Positions 42,608 to 52,945 are shown, counted from the stretch's first letter. The stretch is DNA of 64,000 bases from Klebsiella pneumoniae (GCA_945862315.1 CAMAXW010000004.1:57667-121666), one strand, 5' to 3'. A program made the numbers and translations. Notes: a model not told the origin generated them from the letters alone.

Positions 42608-43150
42608 GGCGCGCTCACGCCGAGCCCCGAGGCATTGCGTGAAGTCACGAACCCTCGGGAAGGCGTGCCGAATCCTGCCTGACGGTGCGAGCTTCATGGG
42701 TTGCTGGGCGTGCAACATCCCGAGATTTTTTTCACGGCCCCCGCTAAAACCCGCGCGACGATCCGCTGTGCGGTTTTTTTTGCCTCCCTTCCTTTTAACG
42801 GTGTCGTCACCACCGGTATGCGCGAGCTAATCCGGGGCGAGAGCTAACGCCTCGGGTCACCATGGTTGTCACTTAACGAAAAACTGCGACCCAGCAGGCC
42901 AAGAGTCCAAGCAGTGGCCACTGGTTTGACGTTGCTGCGCACAGGCCTAGGGACGCACGCAAAACCAAACCCACACCCGACATCGCCGTTCAAGGCATGG
43001 CCTAGCGATTGTTTTGAGCGGCCATCGGCGTCGCTGCGATGCCCTTGACCGAAACCGCGAGAATCACCGCCAAACAGCTCGCACCACGGCGGCGAGAACG
43101 TACGCATTTAAGCCGCGCCAGCGGCGAATTCTTGTTATAGAGTCAGCGGT
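42608..43150. other. Intergenic region after the antitoxin
   Basis: These 543 bp hold a terminator at 42763-42781. I see no coding sequence of convincing composition and no RNA gene in the rest. The last bases (GAGTCAGCGGT) are the weak ribosome site of the next gene. Confidence 0.6.
42763..42781 (+). terminator. Terminator downstream of the toxin-antitoxin pair
   Basis: CCGC (42763-42766), loop TGT, GCGG (42770-42773) followed by eight T. The stem is short, but an upstream AAAACCCGC could extend pairing as an alternative stem. It is 155 bp after the antitoxin stop. Confidence 0.65.
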
Positions 43151-44032
43151 ATGAATACTGCCCAACTCCAAATTCGTCAGATGTCGCGCCAAGAATTGGA
43201 TGTCATCGTGCAATGGGCCGCTAATGAAGGCTGGAATCCCGGCTTGCACGACGCCGACCTATTTTGGGCCACCGACCCCGACGGATTTATTGCGGCGGAG
43301 TTGGACGGTGAAATGATCGGCGGCGGATCGATTGTTAGCTACGAGGGTGTGTGTGGCGCCATGGGGTTTTTTATCGTTCATCCGCAATTTCGGGGGCGCG
43401 GCCTCGGACGCCAATTGTGGATTGCGCGCCGTGACCGTTTGATGCAGCGGCTGCAGGCACCGGCGCGCATTGAAATGGATGGCGTCTTCACTATGCAAAA
43501 TTTCTACGCCAAAGGGGGTTTTGAATTTCTGCATCGCGATTTGCGGTTTCAGGCAATCGCCCCAACATCCGCTAGCGCGCGCCCGGAGCTGGCTAAAACA
43601 GACACCTTGGTTGACCTCTCCCGCGTGGCTTTTGCAGAAATCTGCCACTACGACCAAAGTGTCTTTCTGGCGCCACGCGCCAATTTTTTACAGCGATGGA
43701 TCACGCAGCCGGACTGCCACGCGCTGGGCGCGATGGCGCATGGGCGTCTGGTAGGGTATGCCGTGGCACGCCCGTGTCGGGAGGGCTACAAAATTGGCCC
43801 GCTGTTTGCCAATGACCCCGCTATCGCGGACCAGCTTTTTCAAGCGCTACTATCGCGGCTGCCAAATCAGCAACTGCAAATTGATGTCCCCGAACCCAAC
43901 TTGGCCGGGCTTGAGATGGTCAAAAGTCAGGGTTTTACCGAGGTATTTGGCTGCGCCCGGATGGCGCTAGGCCCCCCACTGCCACGGCCAGTGCCCAATA
44001 TATTTGGGGTCACCACCTTTGAGTTGGGATGA
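43151..44032 (+). CDS. GNAT acetyltransferase with second domain (YitH-type)
   Basis: A 293-aa protein. The N-terminal GNAT domain has the acetyl-CoA loop HPQFRGRGLGRQLW at about 78-91. The C-terminal half (about 150-285) resembles the Acetyltransf_18 domain and includes GYAVARPCREGYKIGPLFAN. Such two-domain proteins acetylate small amines or have unknown substrates. It is monocistronic between long gaps. Substrate unknown. Confidence 0.8.
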   Translation: MNTAQLQIRQMSRQELDVIVQWAANEGWNPGLHDADLFWATDPDGFIAAELDGEMIGGGSIVSYEGVCGAMGFFIVHPQFRGRGLGRQLWIARRDRLMQRLQAPARIEMDGVFTMQNFYAKGGFEFLHRDLRFQAIAPTSASARPELAKTDTLVDLSRVAFAEICHYDQSVFLAPRANFLQRWITQPDCHALGAMAHGRLVGYAVARPCREGYKIGPLFANDPAIADQLFQALLSRLPNQQLQIDVPEPNLAGLEMVKSQGFTEVFGCARMALGPPLPRPVPNIFGVTTFELG

Positions 44033-44204
44033 AAGCCTCCCCTCAAAAAGCATGAGCCACTCAGGATGGCCGGGAATCCTTGGCGTAAACCGCCAGTCGA
44101 CCGGCAAGCGACGCCCGTGCGTCCCACCGCGGTGATGGTCTGTACCGCGGCCTCGTGCCGGCTGCGTTAAGCGCTAACAACTGGAGTTTGAGCGATCACT
44201 AGCC

Positions 44205-44777
44205 ATGAAAAATCAAAAATTACTGACCTTTGTGCAAGCCATTAGTCGCCTGCTGCACGGCGATCCGCCTGAGCCCCAGATCTTGAGCCAAGGGGCGGAA
44301 TTGCTGGAAAGACTCTTGGCGCAGGACGACTGGTTGCCGGATCAATTTGCCCAGCCGCACCCCGAATTTTATCGGCAGTACCTGCTGTATGCCGACCCGC
44401 TCGAACGTTTTTCCGTGGTGAGCTTTGTTTGGGGGCCAGGTCAAAAAACCCCGGTCCACGATCACCTAACGTGGGGTCTGATTGGCATGCTGCGAGGCCA
44501 AGAAATTGACACCCAGTATTTCAAGCAAGCAGACGGCAGTTATCAACGGGGCGTCAGCCTCACGCTGGTCCAGGGCGAGGTGCTTAGCGTCTCTCCGAGC
44601 ACCCACGATGTGCACTCAGTCGCTAATTTTTATACCGACCAAACCTCCATCAGTATTCACGTTTACGGTGGCAACATCGGCCGTATTAGCCGGCATGCCT
44701 TTGAGGCGGATACGGGCGCGCAGAAAACCTTTATCTCGGGTTACAACAACGACGTGGTGCCTAACTTGTGGCTGTAA
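44205..44777 (+). CDS. Thiol dioxygenase (cysteine / 3-mercaptopropionate dioxygenase-like)
   Basis: A 190-aa CDO_I-family cupin. Fe(II)-binding His residues lie in TPVHDHLTWGLIGML (His-x-His) and in STHDVHSV. The family oxidises a thiol (cysteine or 3-mercaptopropionate) with O2 to a sulfinate. The HDHxxWG pattern followed by GMLRGQE is more like the 3-mercaptopropionate-type bacterial enzymes, but the substrate cannot be fixed. It overlaps the downstream rhodanese gene by 10 bp. Confidence 0.85.
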   Translation: MKNQKLLTFVQAISRLLHGDPPEPQILSQGAELLERLLAQDDWLPDQFAQPHPEFYRQYLLYADPLERFSVVSFVWGPGQKTPVHDHLTWGLIGMLRGQEIDTQYFKQADGSYQRGVSLTLVQGEVLSVSPSTHDVHSVANFYTDQTSISIHVYGGNIGRISRHAFEADTGAQKTFISGYNNDVVPNLWL

Positions 44778-46399
44778 AACCGGTGTTAGAAAACCCATCT
44801 GTGGATGGCATCGCGCTGTGTGCCTATGCCGATGTACGGCGTAGTTTGCTTGAAAAACGTGAAATCGCTTTTCTGGACGTGCGCGAAGAAGATCCCCACG
44901 CACAAGCGCACCCGCTGTTTGCCGCTAATTTTCCGCTCTCACGCTTAGAGCTGGATGCCTACACCAAACTGCCCCGCCGCCATGTACCGATTGTCACGTT
45001 GGACGCCGGCGATGTTGACCTACAGGAATCAGACGCGCTGCTGGCGGCGCGCCGCCTGGTCGCTTTGGGCTTTACCCAAGTCGCAGTATTTGCGGGTGGG
45101 GTGCGGGCTTGGCAGGCGGCCGGCGGCGAATTGTTTCGCGACGTCAACGTCCCCAGCAAGTCATTTGGTGAACTGGTTGAGGTCAAAAAACACACGCCTT
45201 CGTTGTCCGCGGCGCAAGTACAAACCTTGCTGGATCAACAGGCCGATATGGTCATCGTGGATGTACGCCGCTTTGACGAATACCACACCATGAGCATTCC
45301 CACCGCGACCAGTTGCCCAGGCGCAGAACTGGTACTGAGAATTGCCGCACTCGCACCGGACCCGCAAACCATGGTGATCGTGAACTGTGCGGGCCGCACG
45401 CGCAGCATCATTGGCACGCAGTCTCTGCTCAATGCGGGTATCCCCAACCCCGTGTTGGCGTTGCGTAATGGCACGATCGGCTGGACCCTGGCAGGTCAAC
45501 GTCTTGAGCATGGCGCGCGCCGAGAGGGCCGCCACGTCCCGCTGCAAAATGCCTTAAAGGCCGCTGCACGCGCACGTGCTGTGGCCGCACGCGCGGGGGT
45601 GAAGTCCGTCGACTGGGCGACGCTCGTGCAGTGGCGAGCGCAACCGGACCGCACGACTTATTGCTTCGATACCCGCACCCTAGAGGACTATCTGTCCGGC
45701 CATTTGCCAGGGTTTCGGCCGGCGCCTGGCGGGCAGTTAGTACAGGAAACCGAGATGGTGGCGCCGGTCCGGGGCGCGCGCATCGTGCTCGCAGATTTAG
45801 ATGGCGTGCGGGCCAATATGAGCGCCTCTTGGCTGGCGCAGATGGCTTGGGATGTGTTTGTGCTGACCGGGATGGAACAGGCAGATTTTGTGCAAACCGG
45901 TGCGGGGATAATTCCCACATCGCCGGTCCCACGGGTTCCGGCCATCACGGTGCCCGAGCTGGTGCGCGGTCTTGCGGCGAAGCAACTGGTGGTTCTGGAC
46001 TTGGCGAAACAGGCGCAGTACCTCGCCGGACATATCCCCGCAGCGGGTTATGTATTGCGCTCCCAGTTTAAACTGGCGCTGAGTCGGCTGCCGCCCGCGG
46101 CGGGCTATGTTTTGGTGTGTCCCGATGGCTTGCTGGCGAGCTTTGCGTGGGCGGAAATCGCGGCCCTGCTGGCGTCGCCAGTCACGGTGCTCACCGGTGG
46201 CACATCAGCTTGGAGCGCTGCGGGACTTGCCCTTGAACAAGGCCCCACCCGCCTATTTTCCGAACCCATTGACCGTTATCAACGTCCCTACGAAGGCCGT
46301 GACGCGCCGCGCGCCGCCATGCAGGCCTATCTAGATTGGGAAGCCGGTTTGGTGGCGCAACTGGCGCTGGATGGTACCCACCATTTTCAAGTGACTTGA
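44768..46399 (+). CDS. Four-domain rhodanese protein
   Basis: A 543-aa sulfurtransferase with four tandem rhodanese domains (about 15-125, 145-255, 275-375 and 395-505). The active-site Cys is present in domain 2 (IVNCAGRTRSIIG) and domain 4 (LVCPDGLLA). Domains 1 (VTLDAGDVDL) and 3 (VLADLDGVRA) lack it and are probably structural. The GTG start overlaps the thiol dioxygenase gene, so the pair is likely co-translated and may act on sulfur released from thiol oxidation. Confidence 0.85.
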   Translation: MAVKPVLENPSVDGIALCAYADVRRSLLEKREIAFLDVREEDPHAQAHPLFAANFPLSRLELDAYTKLPRRHVPIVTLDAGDVDLQESDALLAARRLVALGFTQVAVFAGGVRAWQAAGGELFRDVNVPSKSFGELVEVKKHTPSLSAAQVQTLLDQQADMVIVDVRRFDEYHTMSIPTATSCPGAELVLRIAALAPDPQTMVIVNCAGRTRSIIGTQSLLNAGIPNPVLALRNGTIGWTLAGQRLEHGARREGRHVPLQNALKAAARARAVAARAGVKSVDWATLVQWRAQPDRTTYCFDTRTLEDYLSGHLPGFRPAPGGQLVQETEMVAPVRGARIVLADLDGVRANMSASWLAQMAWDVFVLTGMEQADFVQTGAGIIPTSPVPRVPAITVPELVRGLAAKQLVVLDLAKQAQYLAGHIPAAGYVLRSQFKLALSRLPPAAGYVLVCPDGLLASFAWAEIAALLASPVTVLTGGTSAWSAAGLALEQGPTRLFSEPIDRYQRPYEGRDAPRAAMQAYLDWEAGLVAQLALDGTHHFQVT

Positions 46400-46458
46400 T
46401 ACGACCACACCAGCCCAGCAAGCGGGGCTAGGCTGGCTGGCGTGCGCGTGGGATCTGG

Positions 46459-47394
46459 CTAGGGTTTTTTGCCTAATAGTTTTTTCGTCACCTCGAACAC
46501 CGCAACGCAAAGCGCGCCTATCGCGACGCCGATCATGGCATCCACTAACAGTGGTGCGAGTACCGCGAGCGCCCCACCAAGCAAAACTAAATCCGCTGCT
46601 AGCGTGGCCAGATGCATCGAAAAATTCTGCACCGGTGCGATTGCGTGGGCAATAATTCCCCCGCCCACCATGAACATGGCCGCGGTGCCCACTATCGCCA
46701 AGCTGCGCATCAGCCACGGCGCGAACGCCAGTATGCTGGCCCCTAGAGCGCGCAGGAATCTCTCGTAGGCGTTGGGCCCGGTTTTTGATAACCAGTGCAG
46801 GCCCAAATCGTCTAGCCTCAAGATCCCGGCAACCAATCCGTATACCACCACGGTCATCAGCACGGCCACTACCGACAGCACCATGGCCTTTTGAAGCAAC
46901 GGCGCCGTTGCGACGGTGCCCAAGGTAATGACGATGATTTCTGCAGATAAAATCAAATCCGTGCGAATTGCGCCCGCTATTTTTTCCCCTTCGTTGATTG
47001 CCACAGGGACTGCCGGTGCGCTCACCTCGGGAGCCGTGGATTGGGCCTCAGCATGCCGCGCGTGCAGCCGCCCTACGATTGTTTCAAAACCCTCAAAACA
47101 CAGATAAGCGCCGCCTATCATCAGCATTGGCGAAATGAGCCAAGGCATCAAATAGCTAACGATTAAGGCACCCGGGACTAAGATCAATTTGTTACGGAAG
47201 GAGCCTTTGGCAACCGCCCAGACCACTGGCAATTCACGGGAGGCGCGAATCCCCGCCACCTGCTGTGCGTTCAGTGCGAGATCATCGCCCAAGATGCCGG
47301 CAGTTTTCTGGGCGGCAAGCTTACTCATGCTGGCGACGTCGTCCAGTAGGCTTGCAATGTCGTCGAAAAGTGCTAATAAAGTGGCTGCGGCCAT
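46459..47394 (-). CDS. DUF808 (YedI-type) inner-membrane protein
   Basis: A 311-aa membrane protein with about six to seven hydrophobic segments. It opens with ATLLALFDDIASLLDDVASM and GDDLALNAQQVAGI, hallmarks of the DUF808/YedI family. ATG 47394 matches the family start; an earlier ATG at 47442 adds 16 unrelated residues. Function unknown. It converges with the rhodanese gene. Confidence 0.85.
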   Translation of the reverse strand: MAAATLLALFDDIASLLDDVASMSKLAAQKTAGILGDDLALNAQQVAGIRASRELPVVWAVAKGSFRNKLILVPGALIVSYLMPWLISPMLMIGGAYLCFEGFETIVGRLHARHAEAQSTAPEVSAPAVPVAINEGEKIAGAIRTDLILSAEIIVITLGTVATAPLLQKAMVLSVVAVLMTVVVYGLVAGILRLDDLGLHWLSKTGPNAYERFLRALGASILAFAPWLMRSLAIVGTAAMFMVGGGIIAHAIAPVQNFSMHLATLAADLVLLGGALAVLAPLLVDAMIGVAIGALCVAVFEVTKKLLGKKP

Positions 47395-47640
47395 GCTGCT
47401 GCGCTCGTTCGTGATGGTTTTATTTCGCTCGCACCCTAACAAGCCGAACGCGGTTTTTCTGGGCCGGCGTCGTCATCACCCTGGGGCGTGGCTAGGCGGC
47501 AACAGGCGCTATTGTCGCAACAAGTGCCCCGCTGGCACAGCGCCATAACCACACCCGCATCAGTCGCGGTTTCAACGCCGCTGCGGAGGCTCGCAACACC
47601 GGTGCCCCACAGGTTGTTGCGGCCAGGGTTGCCGCGAACT

Positions 47641-48513
47641 TCAGGCGATAAGAGCGTTGGCGTTAGTCTCGATTAGGCGCGTGTATTCGTCCGCGCTCGC
47701 CGCAAATGCGCCGATGATCACTTGATCAACGCCAATGTCGGCAAAGCGATTGACCTCCTCGCGCGTGGTCGTCTGCCCGATGCCAGTGGTCACTGAGTAG
47801 AACAATTTACTGGGGTCGCGGCCGGCGGCCACGGCGTAGCGCTGGATCGTCGCCATGTGCAATTTCGCGCTTGCGGGCGTGACGTTCACGCCCCACCAAC
47901 CATCCCCAATTTCCCCTACACGGCGCAGTGCTGCGTCGCTTTCGCCACCAAAAATAATCGGCGGGTAAGGTTTCTGTACCGGCTTCGGGTAGGAGCGTAC
48001 CGCAGGGAACTCACAATATTCGCCCTGGTGCTGGCTTTCTGCCTCGCTCCACACGGTTTTCATGGCGGCGAGATAGTCGCGGGTGCGCGCGGCGCGGTTG
48101 GGCCACGGAATTTGCAGCGCCTCGAATTCCTCTTTGAGCCAACCGATGCCCACCCCAAAATCAAAGCGGCCACCCGATAATTTGTCGAGCGTGGCCACCT
48201 CTTTGGCGAGTGTCAGTGGTTGCCGCTCTGGGACTAAGCAGATGCCGGTTCCGAGCCGAATGGTACTGGTGACGGCGGCGGCGAAAGTCAGGGCGAGGAA
48301 CGGATCGAGGATATCGATCTGCAACGTCTCGAACGGCATGCGCCCGTTTTGGGTGTAGGGGTAAGTGGAGGAATACTGGTCAAGGAGGACGATGTGCTCG
48401 GGCGCCCACAGCGAATGGTAGCCACTCGCTTCGCAGTTGCGGGCAATCAATTTGATAATTTCGGGGTCGGCAGAAATGCCCGCCCCGATTGCGAAAAATC
48501 CTATTTTAATCAT
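47641..48513 (-). CDS. LLM-class F420-dependent oxidoreductase-like protein
   Basis: A 290-aa TIM-barrel protein of the luciferase-like monooxygenase family (TIGR03619-type F420 oxidoreductase). It shows RLGTGICLVPERQPLTLAKE, GGRFDFGVGIGWLKEEFEAL and PIIFGGESDAALRRVGEIGD. It may bind F420 or FMN; cofactor use is not provable. AGGATG precedes the ATG. It is alone between gaps of about 200-250 bp in which I saw nothing definite. Confidence 0.85.
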   Translation of the reverse strand: MIKIGFFAIGAGISADPEIIKLIARNCEASGYHSLWAPEHIVLLDQYSSTYPYTQNGRMPFETLQIDILDPFLALTFAAAVTSTIRLGTGICLVPERQPLTLAKEVATLDKLSGGRFDFGVGIGWLKEEFEALQIPWPNRAARTRDYLAAMKTVWSEAESQHQGEYCEFPAVRSYPKPVQKPYPPIIFGGESDAALRRVGEIGDGWWGVNVTPASAKLHMATIQRYAVAAGRDPSKLFYSVTTGIGQTTTREEVNRFADIGVDQVIIGAFAASADEYTRLIETNANALIA

Positions 48514-48716
48514 GTAAACCGCATCCTTTTGGTTGAGAGTTTCCGAAAATATCCTGCGCCTTGGCGCAGTAGGTTATGGCTGGAATTCAGCTGCTGCTGC
48601 CTTCGCGAGCAGCGCTTTCTTCATCGGGGGGTCAGGACTTGCGCCGGCTCTCTTTTGGCAGGGCGGCGGCACCAGCAACGCCTGCGCGGCGCGGCTTCTT
48701 TTTGGCATCACCCGCC

Positions 48717-49163
48717 TCAGAGCATCGATTTGCCCTGGGCGAGGATTTTGTCGCAGACTTGCTGGATCACTTGATCTTTTAAACCGCTGCTGCTGAGGTC
48801 GAGTTTGGCCCCCTTGCCGCCGTCCACGATGCCGCGCGCGCCGGCCTTAAAGCCGCTGTCCGCACTGGTTGGTCCGCCCAGTTTCTCGACCAGAGAATCT
48901 TTTACGGACGTGGCCGCAGCCGAATTGCCACCCGCCAGAAAATTCTTTTTGACGCAGAACTGTAGGACCCCGGCCACGTTGCCCAAGCTGCTGGAGGTCA
49001 CGGATTGTCCGGGTATCAGACCCCCCAAGCTGCTGGTCGAACTCGCGGTGGCGCCGGTCGCAGCTTTCAGGGCGTTCGCGAGCTGCGCGTGGGAGGGCGC
49101 GGCGAGGAGCAACAGCCCGATGGCAGCGCTGGCTGCGGTCGCGTAGCGAAGACTAATTTTCAT
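48717..49163 (-). CDS. DUF2501 (YjjA-like) secreted protein
   Basis: A 148-aa protein with a signal peptide (hydrophobic core AIGLLLLAAPSHA, cleavage after AHA/SHA). It has a Ser/Gly/Ala-rich middle and the family pattern VLQFCVKKNFL and QVIQQVCDKILAQGKSML, with two Cys that may form a disulfide. Probably periplasmic. ATG 49163 follows an AAGGTGGG ribosome site. Function unknown. Confidence 0.8.
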   Translation of the reverse strand: MKISLRYATAASAAIGLLLLAAPSHAQLANALKAATGATASSTSSLGGLIPGQSVTSSSLGNVAGVLQFCVKKNFLAGGNSAAATSVKDSLVEKLGGPTSADSGFKAGARGIVDGGKGAKLDLSSSGLKDQVIQQVCDKILAQGKSML

Positions 49164-49565
49164 ATAACCCACCTTTTTTTCTGAGATTTTCCGAAGCACC
49201 TGGTGGCGCACGTCGTACAAAGAAACCAGTAGAGAATGAACCTGCGCGTTGATGATGGCGCGATTCCACCATCACCGACAAGCCCTCAAAGAAAAGTCAT
49301 TGCTAGGGGCGTTTGGCTTAAACAGGCGGGGCTGGGCGGCGCGGATGGCGCACGGTAGCCGGTGCACAGGCACCCAGCCCAGCGGCTAGCAAGGCGCGCT
49401 CACGCGAGGCAGTTCAGCACCGCGCGCCGGGCGGCGGCTCGCTGGTGGCCACGGCTACCAGCCAACGGCGCGCCATGCCCGCGGTGGACCGTGCCCGCGG
49501 CGTATACTCGCGGCGTTAGCTCGCCGCAGCGTGCCTCCACTCCCACCCTAAAGGGCCATCGACTC
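49164..49565. other. Divergent intergenic region
   Basis: These 402 bp lie between the DUF2501 gene (-) and the SDR gene (+). An open frame from 49362 continues into the SDR but has no SDR homology before 49566. I see no promoter that stands out, no RNA gene and no repeat. Confidence 0.55.
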
Positions 49566-50324
49566 ATGCCAGTTACTTCTCCTATTGCAGTGGTTACCGG
49601 TGCTGGCAGCGGCATTGGGCGCGCGGTCACGCTAGGCTTTTTGCGCGCCGGTTACGCGGTGGTTCTGGCGGGGCGCCGGCTGGCCACTTTGCAGGACACC
49701 GTGGCAATCGCTAACGTGGAGGCTGAGCGCACGCGGTGTTTGGTGACCGATGTCGCCGATGCCGGCGCGGTCGAGCAGTTGTTTAAGGGCGCTCGTGAGC
49801 AATTTGGGCGCGTCGATGTGCTCTTCAATAACGCGGGTATTGGCGCGCCGGCAATGAGCATTGATGAACTGCGCATTGAGCAGTGGCGGGCGGTGGTTGA
49901 GACCAATCTCAATGGCGCGTTTTACTGCGCACGCGAGGCTTTTAAACTGATGCGAGCGCAGTCGCCCCAGGGGGGGCGGATCATCAACAACGGTTCGATC
50001 TCAGCCCAAGTTCCCCGCCCGGGAACTGCCGCCTACACCGCCACCAAGCATGCGCTCACGGGCCTCACGCGGGCGCTGTCGCTGGATGGTCGTCCGTACG
50101 CCATTGCCTGTGGTCAAATCGATATTGGCAACGCGGCAACGGCCATCGCCGAACCCATGCGGGTTGGGGTGATGCAGGCTCACGGCGAGGTGCGTGCAGA
50201 GCCGATCATGGACGTGGAGCATGCGGCCAGCGCGGTGCTGTATATGGCCAGCCTGCCGTTAACGGTGAATGTGCAGTTTATGACCGTGATGGCGACCACC
50301 ATGCCGTTTATTGGGCGTGGCTAG
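49566..50324 (+). CDS. Short-chain dehydrogenase/reductase
   Basis: A 252-aa classical SDR with cofactor motif TGAGSGIG at 10-17, NNAG, catalytic Ser in NNGSISAQ and YTATK. The loop after the first strand continues AGRRLATL, suggesting NADP(H). Substrate unknown. ATG 49566 is the homology start. Confidence 0.85.
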   Translation: MPVTSPIAVVTGAGSGIGRAVTLGFLRAGYAVVLAGRRLATLQDTVAIANVEAERTRCLVTDVADAGAVEQLFKGAREQFGRVDVLFNNAGIGAPAMSIDELRIEQWRAVVETNLNGAFYCAREAFKLMRAQSPQGGRIINNGSISAQVPRPGTAAYTATKHALTGLTRALSLDGRPYAIACGQIDIGNAATAIAEPMRVGVMQAHGEVRAEPIMDVEHAASAVLYMASLPLTVNVQFMTVMATTMPFIGRG

Positions 50325-50436
50325 GCGCGCCTAGCCCGAGGCGCCGCCCGCCAAGCTTAACCCCGAGGCGTGGCTGTCCCAGCGCTGGCGCTGGGATGCC
50401 GGTGTGGGTTGTCGCTGGCCAATGGCGACGCACGGC

Positions 50437-51402
50437 CTAGGTCTCGGACCGGCTATCGGCGCTGGTCCAGCTGGCCAGCAAGGCGCGTAGCGCCGCCACA
50501 AAAGCGAGCGGCTGGTCGAGCATCAAGTGGTGCTGCGCATCGGGAATCTCAATGATCGGCGCGAGCGGACCCATCAAATCCGACATGTATTGGGCGGTGT
50601 CGCGGCTCATTAACGCGCTGTTCTCGCCAAAAATTAGCGCGGCCCGGCAGGTTAACGCTTGCAGGTATTCCTTAAAGGGTTCGCCCCAGCGGCCGGTGCC
50701 CATCGCCCCCACATCAAATTTCCAAGTCCATCCGCTGCCACTTTCGCGTAGCGAATGCCGGGCGATAAATTCAACCAGGTAGGCGTTCGCGCATGCCTGC
50801 GCGGGAAGTAGGCGAAAGCGCTCTAGCCCGAGTTCGAAGCTTGGGTAGTGACGCGCCAGACTGATGGCGCGGCGGGGCATCTCGCCCTCATCACCGGAGC
50901 CGGGACGTCGGATCGGCGAATCCACAATCACCGCGCCGCCGATGCGCGCGCCAAAAGCAGCGCCAAATCCCATCGTCATATAGCCGCCAAAGGAGTGGCC
51001 GACGACGAAGGGTTGCGGGCCAAGATTGGCGTCTTCTAGCACCTGCAGAATTTCTTGCGCGCGGTGGTTGGCGTCGTAGTGGGCGCGGTGCCCGCTGTCG
51101 CCCATGCCCGATAAATCTAGCGCGGCAACGCGGAAATTCGGCGTAAAAAACGGCGCGATAAATCGCCACCAATTCGCATGGGCACCACCGCCGTGCACGA
51201 ACAGTAGGCCGCGGCGATTGGCGCGTGCATCGTCACCAGGCCACAGCAGGTAATGAATGGGACAGCCATCCACCTGGACGAAATGTGAGCTCAGCGGACG
51301 CGCTAGCGCCCAGTCGAACCAGGCGGGTGCCGGCTGCTGGACTTGGAGTTGCGTGGTGGTCCAATCGGGTAGGGCGGGGGCGGGGGCGGTAGCGTGAGTC
51401 AT
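50437..51402 (-). CDS. Alpha/beta hydrolase
   Basis: A 321-aa hydrolase with oxyanion HGGGAHANWW, nucleophile Ser in VGHSFGGYM, an acid likely in the IFGENS region and His in DAQHHLMLD. ATG 51402 matches the family start better than 51477. The substrate is unknown. It converges with the SDR gene, 112 bp away. Confidence 0.82.
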   Translation of the reverse strand: MTHATAPAPALPDWTTTQLQVQQPAPAWFDWALARPLSSHFVQVDGCPIHYLLWPGDDARANRRGLLFVHGGGAHANWWRFIAPFFTPNFRVAALDLSGMGDSGHRAHYDANHRAQEILQVLEDANLGPQPFVVGHSFGGYMTMGFGAAFGARIGGAVIVDSPIRRPGSGDEGEMPRRAISLARHYPSFELGLERFRLLPAQACANAYLVEFIARHSLRESGSGWTWKFDVGAMGTGRWGEPFKEYLQALTCRAALIFGENSALMSRDTAQYMSDLMGPLAPIIEIPDAQHHLMLDQPLAFVAALRALLASWTSADSRSET

Positions 51403-51802
51403 GCGGGTCCTGTGGGTAGACAATTTAGCGCAGCGGCGGCGCGGCGATAATCTGCTAGTCCGCCCGGCGCTTTGCAAGGTAATTGTTGCCCAGCGTAGGG
51501 AGCGCTTGCCGCGATGCCCGCGCCGCTCGGCGTTTCAGGGCTGGCACCGTGGCCTGATAGCGCGCCCCGTGGCGATATGGCCGGGCGGTGAAAAATCTCG
51601 TTGCACCCCCAGTGAGGCGCCAGCCGCGAACTGCGTGCGCGGCGCGCAGGTCACGGCTAAACGGAATCCATCGCCAGCCCGACCGGCCCCAGTCGGGCGC
51701 CCGGTCTGCGGTGCCCACGCGTGGGCGAAGCGACGCTCTTTGGCGTAGCATTCGACCCAGAAGTCGCGTTACGTCAAAAGAAATCGTGCTCGAGGAACCC
51801 CG
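51403..51802. other. Divergent intergenic region before lldD
   Basis: These 400 bp separate the hydrolase (-) and lldD (+). The only clear signal is GAGGAA at 51793-51798, the lldD ribosome site. No RNA gene, repeat or strong promoter was recognised. Confidence 0.55.
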
Positions 51803-52945
51803 ATGCCCGTCATCACCTGCATAGAAGACCTGCGTCAACTGCACCGTAAAAAGGCACCCAAGGCGTTTTTCGAATACGTGGACTCGGGCAGTTATTCCGA
51901 AGGGACTTATCACGCCAACAGTGCGGATCTCGCCGCGCTAAAACTGCGCCAACGCGTGGCGGTCAACGTGGAGCACCGCTCCACCGCAACGACCATGCTC
52001 GGCACCCCAGTGGCGCTGCCCGTGGCGCTGGCGCCGGTGGGGCTCAGCGGCATGCAGTGGGCGGATGGAGAAATTTTGGCGGCGCGGGCGGCCGAGAAAT
52101 TTGGCGTGCCTTATACCTTGTCGACTATGAGCATCTGCTCAATTGAGGATGTGGCCGCCGCGACCAGTGCGCCGTTTTGGTTCCAGCTTTATGTGATGCG
52201 CGATCGCGGTTATATCCGGCGCCTTATCGAGCGCGCCCGCGCGGCGCGTTGTTCGGCGTTGGTGCTGACGCTCGATCTGCCGCTGCTGGGGCAACGCCAC
52301 AAAGATCTCAAGAACGGCCTGAGCGTGCCACCCCAACTCAAGCTGTCGAATATCCTCGACCTCATGACCAAGCCCGCGTGGGCGCTGCGCATGCTGGGCG
52401 CCAAGCGCCGAGTGTTTGGCAATATCGCGGGGCATGTCGAGGGCACTGAGAATTTGGTGTCGCTGTCGCAGTGGACGGCCAGCCAGTTTGATCCCACGCT
52501 GAATTGGCAGGATGTGGAGTGGGTCAAAAACGAGTGGGGCGGCAAGCTCGTCCTCAAGGGAATTCAAGACGTCGATGACGCAAAAATAGCCCTCGCCAGT
52601 GGTGCCGATGCCATCGTGGTCAGCAACCATGGTGGTCGCCAACTCGATGGCGCGCAGTCGTCCATCCGCTCGCTACCACCCATCGTTGAGGCCGTGGGCG
52701 ACCAACTGGAAGTCTGGATGGATGGGGGTATCCGCAGTGGTCAGGATGTGCTCAAGGCCCTCGCGCTCGGCGCACGCGGCACACTCATTGGGCGTGCTTA
52801 CAACTTTGGGCTGGGCGCTTTGGGCGAGGCTGGGGTGACCGCGGCCTTGGACATCATCGCCAAAGAGTTAGACATCTCCATGGCGCTGTGTGGGGTGCGC
52901 AACGTGGGAGAAATTACCTCAAAGGTCGTCCTCAATCCTTACTGA
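51803..52945 (+). CDS. lldD: FMN-dependent alpha-hydroxy-acid dehydrogenase (L-lactate dehydrogenase type)
   Basis: A 380-aa flavoprotein of the LldD/glycolate oxidase family. It shows an N-terminal DLRQLHRKKAPKAFFEYVD, FMN-binding PVALAPVGLSGM, LVLTLDLPLLGQR and the active-site SNHGGRQLDGA with the base His. It oxidises L-lactate or a related 2-hydroxy acid to the keto acid, passing electrons to quinone. Glycolate or mandelate are other options. Confidence 0.88.
   Translation: MPVITCIEDLRQLHRKKAPKAFFEYVDSGSYSEGTYHANSADLAALKLRQRVAVNVEHRSTATTMLGTPVALPVALAPVGLSGMQWADGEILAARAAEKFGVPYTLSTMSICSIEDVAAATSAPFWFQLYVMRDRGYIRRLIERARAARCSALVLTLDLPLLGQRHKDLKNGLSVPPQLKLSNILDLMTKPAWALRMLGAKRRVFGNIAGHVEGTENLVSLSQWTASQFDPTLNWQDVEWVKNEWGGKLVLKGIQDVDDAKIALASGADAIVVSNHGGRQLDGAQSSIRSLPPIVEAVGDQLEVWMDGGIRSGQDVLKALALGARGTLIGRAYNFGLGALGEAGVTAALDIIAKELDISMALCGVRNVGEITSKVVLNPY

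Noticed and set aside
48514..48716. Possible short gene upstream of the F420/LLM oxidoreductase
   Set aside because: Several frames are open but none has a convincing start, ribosome site or recognisable motif.
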